Assembly (NCBI GenBank): GCA_005883775.1
Contig: VBEU01000001.1
Location: forward strand, 1 to 7,960
Reading direction: 5' to 3'
DNA: 7,960 nucleotides
DNA from: Chloroflexota bacterium
Lineage (GTDB): Bacteria > Chloroflexota > Limnocylindria > P2-11E
Part shown: piece after piece, positions 1 through 6,030 of the stretch
Numbering within the stretch: the first letter of the stretch is position 1
Layout of the letters: each line of letters opens with the position of its first letter
Program-made: the position numbers and the translations under genes
The notes under the pieces: generated by a model
Seen by the model: the letters and a program-made list of their open reading frames with translations, nothing else
Database searches by the model: none
Told to the model about the DNA's origin: nothing

Positions 1-10
1 AGAGCCGGCC

Positions 11-1231
11 TCAGCCTCCCTCGCTAGACCGTAGCGCAGTCGAGCGGTCGGCGCCGCCCAAAGCTCGCCGCACGACGAGCGGGGCGCCCGCGCCTTGCAC
101 CAGGAGGGTCACGAGGACGATGCCGAAGCTGATCTGCTGGACGAGCTCGCGCTCGGGAAAGTCAGCCGGCAGCGACAGCGCGGCCGCGAGCGCGATCGCG
201 CCGCGTAGCCCGGACCAGAAGATCACGTGGGCCCAACCCCGCGGCAGGACACGCGTCCACGATCCGACCGCGGCCGCGGGCACATAGACGATCAGCGCTC
301 GCGCCGCGACCACGGCGGCGGTGCCGATCGCGACGGCGGACCCCGCGCTCAACAGGGTCGGAAGACGGATGGCAAATCCGATGAGGAGGAACACGAGCGA
401 CGTGAGCACGAACGCGGCGACGTCCCAGAGATCCTCGATCTCCCGCACGAGAATCTCAGAGCCTGCGGTCCGTCGCATGCGGCTGCCGAGGACGATCCCG
501 GCGATGACCGTGGCGAGGATCCCTGAGAGGCCGACGGCGTCGGCCAGCTGATAGGTCCCGTACGCGGTGACGAGCGAGATGGCGAGCTGGATCGTGCGCT
601 CGCTCGTTGCGCGAATGAGCCGCGCGGCGAGGAGCCCGCCGGCGAGGCCGACGACTCCGCTGACAGCGATCGTGCCCACGAAAAGGACCGCCGCCTCCGT
701 CGCGCCAACGCCGGCCTGCACCGCCCGGAGCGCGAGCGCAAAGAGGACGAGGCCCGTGCCGTCGTTGAGCAAGCTCTCCCCCTCGACGAGCGTGCGCAGT
801 CCGCCTGGAACGTCGAGTCGCCGCATCGTCGCGACGACCGCGATCGGATCGGTCGCCGCGGTGATCGCGCCGACGACGAATGCGAGGCCGAATGGGAGCC
901 CGATGCCGAGGTACAGGGCGACCGCGACGACGACGGCAGACGCGACCACGCCGGGGATGGCGAGCGCCAGGATCGGGCCGAGCACCGGGCGGAGAGCGGT
1001 CCAATCGATGGCGTACGCGGCCGCGAAGACGAGGCCGGGGACGAACACTCCGAGGACGAGGCCGGGCGTGATCGCCAGTCCGATCTCGGGGAAAAGCAGG
1101 GCCCCCCACAGCCCGGCGATCACGAGGACGACCGAATCCGGTAGCGACGCTCGCCGCGCGAGAGCCGCGACGACGGTCGCCGCGGCGAGGAGCGCGACGG
1201 CGACCCGCACGACGAGGATCGGATCTATCAC
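11..1231 (-). CDS. CPA1-family Na+(K+)/H+ antiporter (NhaP-like)
   Basis: A polytopic inner-membrane protein of 406 residues, predicted to exchange cytoplasmic Na+ or K+ for external H+. About a dozen hydrophobic segments run from residue 2 to 388. CPA1 hallmarks are visible: the TDP motif at 127-129 in a discontinuous-helix context, GES at 151-153 followed by the Asn-Asp ion-binding pair N156-D157, and GLRGAIAL at 341-348. The Asn-Asp pair (rather than Asp-Asp) points to CPA1, whose members are usually electroneutral. It ends soon after the last membrane segment, so it is the short form without a C-terminal regulatory domain. The start is GTG at 1231; only a weak G-rich stretch lies upstream. 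It begins 21 bases after the glcF stop and so is probably the last gene of the glc operon seen here. The stop is ten bases from the window edge, so what follows is unknown. The family call is firm; ion specificity cannot be read from sequence. Confidence 0.9.
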   Translation of the reverse strand: MIDPILVVRVAVALLAAATVVAALARRASLPDSVVLVIAGLWGALLFPEIGLAITPGLVLGVFVPGLVFAAAYAIDWTALRPVLGPILALAIPGVVASAVVVAVALYLGIGLPFGLAFVVGAITAATDPIAVVATMRRLDVPGGLRTLVEGESLLNDGTGLVLFALALRAVQAGVGATEAAVLFVGTIAVSGVVGLAGGLLAARLIRATSERTIQLAISLVTAYGTYQLADAVGLSGILATVIAGIVLGSRMRRTAGSEILVREIEDLWDVAAFVLTSLVFLLIGFAIRLPTLLSAGSAVAIGTAAVVAARALIVYVPAAAVGSWTRVLPRGWAHVIFWSGLRGAIALAAALSLPADFPERELVQQISFGIVLVTLLVQGAGAPLVVRRALGGADRSTALRSSEGG

Positions 1232-1252
1232 GCCGCGTTTTTCGCCCGTGGT

Positions 1253-2542
1253 TCAGTGCGCGCGGTACGCCTCGTCGAGCAGATCGAGCAGATGAACGAC
1301 GCGCACGTTCGACCCCGAGTGACGCAGCCCGCTCTGGATCTGCATGAGACACCCCGGGTTCGCGGTAACGACCGTGTCCGCACCCGAGCGGACGATGTTC
1401 GCGACCTTTCGTTCGAGGATCGAGCGCGCAAGGTCGGGCTGCGTGACGTTGTAGGTGCCGGCGCTGCCGCAACACCAGTCGGCTTCCTCGAGCGGCACGA
1501 TGTCGAGGCCCGGGATGGCCGCGAGCAGAGCTCGCGGCTGGGCGCGAATCTTCTGACCATGGAGAAGATGACAGGGGTCGTCCCAGGTCACTCGCCCGCG
1601 GAGCGTTCCCGGCCGCTCGGTCACGCCGAGGTCACCGAGGTATTCGGTCGCGTCGCGGACCTTCGCGGCGAAGACTGAGGGCCGGGCCGACCACTCGGGG
1701 TCGTCCTTCAGGAGCCAGCCGTACTCCTTCATCGCGGCGCCGCAACCTGCCGCGTTCACGATCACGGCGTCCACCGCGGACCGCTCGAAGGCGGCGATGT
1801 TGCGACGGGCGAGCTCTCGCGCGCGCTCGCGCTCCCCGGCGTGGGCATGCAGCGCGCCGCAGCAGGTCTGGCCGGGCGTCGCGACAACCTCGACGCCGTT
1901 GCGGGCGAGGACGCGTGCGGTCGCGGCGTTCGTGGCGCCGAAGACGCTTCCCATGACGCAGCCTTCGAGCATCGCAACGCGACCGCGCCGCTGGCCCTTC
2001 GCCGGCGCCGCAACGAGAGGATCCGAGGTGGCTCGGTCGGGCAGCAGGTCGAGCAGATCGGCCATCCGGCGCGCGAGACCGAGCCGCGTTGCGCGCAGGA
2101 GCGTGCCCATCCCAAGGCGCTTGGCCGCGATGGAGAAGACCGCGAAGGCGCCGAGGATGCGCCGGTGCGGCAAGAGCCAGTCGAACGCGCCCACGCGAAC
2201 GAGACGCTCCAGAGGAGATCGTGGACGCGCGGTGACGATCTGCGAGCGTGCTCCTTCGACGAGCTTTCCGTATTCGACCCCGGACGGGCACGCCGTTTCG
2301 CACGCGCGGCAGTCGAGGCACTTCGAGATGTGATCCTCGAGCCCCGGCGAGTCCGCGCCGAGCCGGTGGTCCCACACCGTCTTCATGAGATGGATGCGTC
2401 CTCGCGGCGAATCCATCTCGACGCCGAGGACCGCGAACGTCGGACAGGTCGGCAGGCAGAAGCCGCAGTGCACGCACGCGGCTATGAGGTCCTGCGCCGG
2501 TGCATCCGCGTTGGGGTAGGGCATCGGGATCGGCCCGGTCAT
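1253..2542 (-). CDS. glcF: Glycolate oxidase iron-sulfur subunit GlcF
   Basis: The Fe-S subunit of glycolate oxidase (429 residues, close to the usual size of about 400-430). It carries electrons from the flavin subunits towards the quinone pool at the inner face of the membrane. Two ferredoxin-type clusters are visible near the N-terminus: C23-x2-C26-x2-C29-x3-C33-P and C75-x2-C78-x2-C81-x3-C85-P. Two CCG (heterodisulfide-reductase-like) domains follow. The first has C195, C227-C228-G and C267; the second has C324, C357-C358-G and C398. All key cysteines are present, so the protein looks intact. The ATG start at 2542 overlaps the glcE stop as ATGA, which suggests translational coupling; no strong Shine-Dalgarno is visible. 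Related two-cluster CCG proteins (GlpC, LutA-like) exist, but the adjacent glcD and glcE decide the assignment. Confidence 0.94.
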   Translation of the reverse strand: MTGPIPMPYPNADAPAQDLIAACVHCGFCLPTCPTFAVLGVEMDSPRGRIHLMKTVWDHRLGADSPGLEDHISKCLDCRACETACPSGVEYGKLVEGARSQIVTARPRSPLERLVRVGAFDWLLPHRRILGAFAVFSIAAKRLGMGTLLRATRLGLARRMADLLDLLPDRATSDPLVAAPAKGQRRGRVAMLEGCVMGSVFGATNAATARVLARNGVEVVATPGQTCCGALHAHAGERERARELARRNIAAFERSAVDAVIVNAAGCGAAMKEYGWLLKDDPEWSARPSVFAAKVRDATEYLGDLGVTERPGTLRGRVTWDDPCHLLHGQKIRAQPRALLAAIPGLDIVPLEEADWCCGSAGTYNVTQPDLARSILERKVANIVRSGADTVVTANPGCLMQIQSGLRHSGSNVRVVHLLDLLDEAYRAH

Positions 2543-3699
2543 GCGAACGCCGAGCGTCCCGGCTCGAGGATGCCCGCCGGATCGAAGGCCTCCTTGATGC
2601 GCCGCATCAAGAAATCGCCGTTCGGTCGATTCGGCCAGGTCAAAAGACGCGATCGCAGCCGCTCGGCCCGGCGCTCGATGCGACCGCTGCCGCCGACCAT
2701 GCGCGCGGCGAGCAGCAGCGCTTCCGCGTCTCGGATCACGGCATCGTCCTCGTTTGTGAGGTGCACGCGGGCGACTCCGCTCGCGGCGTCGACGGCGAGC
2801 GCCGCGAAGCTCTCGAGGCGCGCCGCATTCTCCGCGAACGCGGCCGATGCCGCGACCGGAAGCGAGACCTTCACAAGCGCACCGTCCGTCGCCCGCGCGG
2901 GCAGCTCCCGCATTCGGTCAAGAACGTCGGCGAGCTCGGCAGCATCGCCGTGACGTGCCGCGACCTCGCGGCGCGCGTCGCTGATCGCCCGCATCACCGT
3001 CGGACCGCTTCCGCGTGCCTGCACGGCCACCCGCCAAAAGCTCTCGTCGGTGCGATCGATGACGCACGCCTCGACCCGCGCCGCCGCGCGAACGATCGCG
3101 TGTGCGACCGCGAACGCCTCATCCGGGCGCTCGAACCGAGCGACGAGTCCATCGCTCGTTTCCGGGAGGGGGAGGACCTTGAGCGTCGCCTCGACGATCA
3201 CGCCGAGCGTCCCCAACGATCCGACCAGGAGCTTGTCGAGGTCGTAACCCGCGACGTTCTTCACGACGCGTCCACCTGCCCGCGCGACCGTGCCGTCGGC
3301 AAGTGCGGTCCGCGTGCCGATCAGGAGGTCACGGACGCCGCCATAGCGAGCTCGCCAGAAGCCGTTCGAGTTCGCGGCGATGACCCCCCCTACCGTCGCC
3401 TCGTCCGCGTGAGGCGGATCCAATGGAAGGAACTGGCCGGCCCTTTCGAGCGCCACCTTCAGGTCAGCCATGCGGGTGCCCGCGCCGACCGTCACCGTGA
3501 GATCGGCGGGTACGTGATCGATCACACCCGCGACTCGTTCGGTGCCGAGCTCGATGTCCGTGGTGCCGACGTCTCCGAGGTAGGACTTCGTCCCCGATCC
3601 TTGGATCCGGACCGTTCGGCGGTCAGCGGTGGCCTGCGCGAGGATTTGTGAGCACTCGGTGGCATCTCCGGGGCTGGTCCGCGTCACCGTCGCGGTCAT
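2539..3699 (-). CDS. glcE: Glycolate oxidase FAD-binding subunit GlcE
   Basis: A partner flavin-domain subunit of glycolate oxidase, needed together with GlcD and GlcF (386 residues; the E. coli protein is about 350). It has the FAD_binding_4 / PCMH-type fold. The pyrophosphate-loop region is QGSGTK at 33-38, and the second flavin-contact region is PLDPPHADEATVGGVIAAN at 92-110. The GlcE signature VVKNVAGYDLDKLLVGSLG runs at 145-163, and a C-terminal FDPAGILEPGR lies at 372-382. The start was chosen as the ATG at 3699 because it overlaps the glcD stop as ATGA and leaves a normal N-terminus. The same frame stays open 50 codons upstream to a TTG at 3849, but that part lies inside glcD and does not resemble the family. 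No good Shine-Dalgarno is seen, which fits coupling to glcD. Confidence 0.93.
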   Translation of the reverse strand: MTATVTRTSPGDATECSQILAQATADRRTVRIQGSGTKSYLGDVGTTDIELGTERVAGVIDHVPADLTVTVGAGTRMADLKVALERAGQFLPLDPPHADEATVGGVIAANSNGFWRARYGGVRDLLIGTRTALADGTVARAGGRVVKNVAGYDLDKLLVGSLGTLGVIVEATLKVLPLPETSDGLVARFERPDEAFAVAHAIVRAAARVEACVIDRTDESFWRVAVQARGSGPTVMRAISDARREVAARHGDAAELADVLDRMRELPARATDGALVKVSLPVAASAAFAENAARLESFAALAVDAASGVARVHLTNEDDAVIRDAEALLLAARMVGGSGRIERRAERLRSRLLTWPNRPNGDFLMRRIKEAFDPAGILEPGRSAFA

Positions 3700-5099
3700 C
3701 GCGTGGTGGATGCGAAGGCGAACTCCCGGCAGCGGCTGGGTGTGGGAAAGATCTTGCCGGGATTCATGAGGCCAGGCGGATCCAACGCGTCTTTGACGCG
3801 CCGCATCGCGGCGAGATCCGACGACTGGAATTGCAGCGGCATGTAGCAATTCTTCTCCATGCCGACCCCGTGCTCACCGGTGATCGAACCGCCGGCTTCG
3901 ACACAGGCCGTGAGGATCTCGAGCCCAGCGGCCTTCGCGCGCTCGAGCTCGTCCGGGCCGAGACGTGAGTCGAACAGGATGAGGGGGTGCAGGTTGCCGT
4001 CACCGGCGTGGAAGACGTTCGCGACGCGAAGCCGGTGTCGTGCGCCCGCGTCCTTCACGAGTCGCAGGATGTCGGGCAGCCGGGTGCGCGGGATGACGCC
4101 GTCCTGCACGTAGTAGTCGGGCGATAGCCGACCCATCGCCGCGAACGCGCCCTTTCGGCCCGCCCAGAGCCGCTCGCGTTCCAGCGCGCTCGTTGCGACC
4201 CGTACCTCGCTCGCGGCGTGCTGGCGGCAGATCGCCTCGATCCGCGCTCGCGCTTCGTCCAGGCCGTCCCGCGGACCGTCGACCTCGACGAGGAGAATGC
4301 CGCCGGCGTCGAGGGGATAGCCGGCGTGCACGGCGGCCTCGACCGCCTGCGCGGCGAGCTGATCCATCATCTCGATCGCGCTGGGCACGATTCCGGCCGC
4401 GATGATCGCGGAGACCGTTTCCGACGCCTCGTCCATGGTCGGGAACGCCGCCATCAACGTTCGTTTGTCTTCGGGGAGCGGAGTCAGCTTGACCGTGATC
4501 TCGGTAACGAGGCCGAGCGTCCCCTCGGATCCGACGAACGTACCGACGAGGTCGTACCCCTCGTCCTCGGCGGCCTTCCCACCCAGCCTCACGACGGTCC
4601 CGTCCGAGAGGACGATCTCGATCCCGGTCACGTGATTCGTCGTGACGCCGTACGCGAGCGTGTGCGGTCCGCCCGAGTTCTCGGCGACGTTGCCGCCGAG
4701 CGTGCAGGCCTTCTGGCTGGAGGGGTCGGGTACGAAGTACAGACCGTGTGGCGCGACCGCCGTCGAAAGATGGAGGTTGATGACGCCCGGCTGCACGACC
4801 GCGCGCAGGTTCGGAACGTCGATCTCGAGGATGCGAGCCATTCGCGCGAACGAGACGACGACGCCGCCCTCCACCGGGATCGCGCCACCGGAGAGCCCCG
4901 TTCCGGCGCCGCGCGGGACGATCGGCACAGCGTGCTCATGGCAGAACCGCGCCAGTGCCGACACGTCGGCGGTGCTCTCCGGCAGCACGACCGCGTCCGG
5001 CGTCGCGGTGTCGACGGCGCCGTCGTACTCGTACAGCAGGAGATCGTCGTGCGTGCCGAGCACCTTCGCCGGACCGAGGAGAGCGACGAGGCCATGCAC
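3696..5099 (-). CDS. glcD: Glycolate oxidase catalytic FAD subunit GlcD
   Basis: A flavin subunit that oxidises glycolate (and often D-lactate in this family) to the 2-oxoacid. FAD_binding_4 domain: PRGAGTGLSGGA at 62-73, PDPSSQKACTLGGNVAENSG at 124-143 and VGSEGTLGLVTE at 189-200. The FAD-oxidase C-terminal domain carries NVFHAGDGNLHP at 361-372 and GEHGVGMEK at 408-416. The C-terminal stretch around PTPSRCREF (452-460) resembles the end of E. coli GlcD. Length is 467 residues against about 499 in E. coli, and the shortfall is partly at the N-terminus. The called start is GTG at 5099, 44 bases after the regulator gene. The frame remains open upstream, and a CTG at 5147 overlapping the regulator stop as CTGA would add 16 residues, so the start is less certain than the gene. 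The stop overlaps glcE by four bases. Without glcE and glcF next door it could equally be called a D-lactate dehydrogenase. Confidence 0.94.
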   Translation of the reverse strand: MHGLVALLGPAKVLGTHDDLLLYEYDGAVDTATPDAVVLPESTADVSALARFCHEHAVPIVPRGAGTGLSGGAIPVEGGVVVSFARMARILEIDVPNLRAVVQPGVINLHLSTAVAPHGLYFVPDPSSQKACTLGGNVAENSGGPHTLAYGVTTNHVTGIEIVLSDGTVVRLGGKAAEDEGYDLVGTFVGSEGTLGLVTEITVKLTPLPEDKRTLMAAFPTMDEASETVSAIIAAGIVPSAIEMMDQLAAQAVEAAVHAGYPLDAGGILLVEVDGPRDGLDEARARIEAICRQHAASEVRVATSALERERLWAGRKGAFAAMGRLSPDYYVQDGVIPRTRLPDILRLVKDAGARHRLRVANVFHAGDGNLHPLILFDSRLGPDELERAKAAGLEILTACVEAGGSITGEHGVGMEKNCYMPLQFQSSDLAAMRRVKDALDPPGLMNPGKIFPTPSRCREFAFASTTR

Positions 5100-5105
5100 G
5101 AGCGG

Positions 5106-5126
5106 CGCGCCCCGCAGGCCGGCGCG
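5106..5126 (-). other. Short GC-rich hairpin in front of glcD
   Basis: Perfect six-base arms, CGCGCC and GGCGCG, flank a nine-base loop in the 44-base gap between the regulator and glcD. In mRNA sense the hairpin ends seven bases before the GTG called for glcD, so it could hinder ribosome access there or tune expression between the two cistrons. No U-run follows, so it is not a typical intrinsic terminator. Short GC hairpins are common by chance at this base composition, so functional weight is low. Confidence 0.25.
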
Positions 5127-5143
5127 AACCGTCGCGGTGGTCG

Positions 5144-5965
5144 TCAGGACGCCGCCCCCGTTTGATCGCGCAGAGCTTCCGCGAGCTCCGCGGCGGCGCG
5201 GCGCAGGACCGGGGCGAGCTCGGCGCAGCGCTGCCGGCTGAGTCGACTCGCCGGCGCGGAGATCGAGAGCGCGGCGACCGGCGCCCCGGCCGTCGCTTCG
5301 CGTCCCGGCGCGCCCACGACCGCGACGGCCACGCAGCGCACGCCCTCGTCGTATTCCTCATCGTCGAGCGCGTAGCCCTTCTCGCGAACCTCGTCGAGCG
5401 TGCGCCGCAAGATGGCCCGATCGACGATCGTTCGAGCGGTGTAGCCGCGCAGGTCGAGGCGCTCGAGCAGCGCATCGCGGCGAACGGCGGGCAGGTTAGC
5501 GAGGAGAGCCTTTCCGGCCCCAGTGGCGTGGAGAGGCGTGCGGTTCCCGACGGCGGTGAACAGACGCACGACCTGGGGCGAAGGCATCGTCTCGATGTAC
5601 ACGGCTTGAAGGTCGTCCAGCACGACGAGGTTGGCGGTCTCGCGCGTCGCCTCGGTCAGCGAGCGGAGAAGCGGCCGCGCGCGAAGGCGGAGCTCGCCGA
5701 ACCGCGAGCGGCCCTCCGAAAGGGTCGCGAGCTTGGCCCCCGCGTAGTAGCGGCTCGTCTCGGGGTTCTGACGCACGTATCCGCGGCGAAGAAGGGTGGC
5801 GAGCAGCCGGTGCACGGTGCTGACATGCAGTCCCGTCCGTGTCGCGAGGGCGGTGATCGCGACCTCGCCCTCCGCCGCGACGAGCGCCTCGAGCAGGTCG
5901 AGCGCCCGGTCGACGGACTGGACGGACCGGCGCGCACGCTTCGTAGGTACGGTTGTCTCTTTCAC
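5144..5965 (-). CDS. IclR-family transcriptional regulator, likely controlling the glc operon
   Basis: A 273-residue DNA-binding regulator with the full two-domain IclR layout. The N-terminal winged helix-turn-helix spans about 14-80: SVQSVDRALDLLEAL at 14-28, the recognition-helix region TGLHVSTVHRLLATL at 44-58, then the wing RGYVRQNPETSRYYAG at 61-76. The C-terminal effector domain spans about 90-265, with GNRTPLHATGAGKALLA at 140-156, GYALDDEEYDEGVRCVAV at 197-214 and ALSISAPASRL at 232-242, all typical of the family. The start is GTG at 5965, with GGGTGG about ten bases upstream as a possible weak ribosome site. It is the first gene of the minus-strand cluster and lies head-to-head with uvrC. 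Inference: it acts on the intergenic region, controlling itself and glcDEF. Some IclR proteins sense glyoxylate or other 2-oxoacids, which would suit a glycolate oxidase operon, but the ligand cannot be read here. E. coli uses a GntR-type regulator (GlcC) for the same genes. Confidence 0.93.
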   Translation of the reverse strand: MKETTVPTKRARRSVQSVDRALDLLEALVAAEGEVAITALATRTGLHVSTVHRLLATLLRRGYVRQNPETSRYYAGAKLATLSEGRSRFGELRLRARPLLRSLTEATRETANLVVLDDLQAVYIETMPSPQVVRLFTAVGNRTPLHATGAGKALLANLPAVRRDALLERLDLRGYTARTIVDRAILRRTLDEVREKGYALDDEEYDEGVRCVAVAVVGAPGREATAGAPVAALSISAPASRLSRQRCAELAPVLRRAAAELAEALRDQTGAAS

Positions 5966-5983
5966 CGCGCGGAACCACCCATC

Positions 5984-5998
5984 TGCTTCGTGGAAGCA
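5984..5998. promoter_or_regulatory. 15-base palindrome, candidate IclR-family operator
   Basis: The sequence TGCTTC-GTG-GAAGCA has perfect six-base arms around a three-base centre. Several IclR-family proteins bind palindromes of about this length; the E. coli IclR site is commonly written TGGAAATNATTTCCA. It overlaps the weak TATGCT hexamer on the minus strand and starts 18 bases upstream of the regulator start codon, which suits autorepression. Assignment as an operator is inference from position and symmetry. Confidence 0.45.
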
Positions 5999-6018
5999 TA
6001 CCCGCGACGCGCGGTAGC

Positions 6019-6024
6019 GATACT
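6019..6024 (+). promoter_or_regulatory. Possible -10 element for uvrC
   Basis: GATACT matches four of six positions of the TATAAT consensus and ends six bases before the GTG start of uvrC. Transcription would then begin at or next to the start codon. No matching -35 element was found, so this is weak. Confidence 0.2.
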
Positions 6025-6030
6025 CGATGT

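Larger units (their letters stand above)
5966..6030. promoter_or_regulatory. Divergent promoter region between the iclR-family gene and uvrC
   Basis: This 65-base gap separates two head-to-head genes and must carry both start regions unless promoters lie inside coding sequence. No convincing -35/-10 pair is visible. Weak -10-like hexamers are TATGCT on the minus strand (6001 to 5996), for the regulator and glc genes, and GATACT on the plus strand (6019-6024), for uvrC. A perfect 15-base palindrome lies at 5984-5998. The region is placed by gene arrangement rather than by strong promoter motifs. Confidence 0.6.

Noticed and set aside
1841..2953. 370-codon plus-strand frame opposite glcF and glcE
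   Set aside because: It spans the junction of two real genes on the other strand and has no domain-like pattern.
2500..3651. 383-codon plus-strand frame opposite glcE
   Set aside because: Antisense shadow of glcE with low-complexity Arg-rich composition and no motifs; glcE carries clear FAD-domain signatures.
3700..3849. N-terminal extension of glcE to a TTG at 3849
   Set aside because: The added 50 residues are the out-of-frame shadow of the glcD C-terminus; the ATGA overlap at 3696-3699 gives a better start.
3696..5099. D-lactate dehydrogenase as an alternative name for the FAD oxidase
   Set aside because: The single protein would allow it, but the contiguous glcE and glcF genes with four-base overlaps support the three-subunit glycolate oxidase. 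Activity on D-lactate remains possible.
5953..6030. N-terminal extension of uvrC to a TTG at 5953
   Set aside because: It would overlap the start of the divergent regulator, and the 26 extra residues do not look like any UvrC N-terminus.
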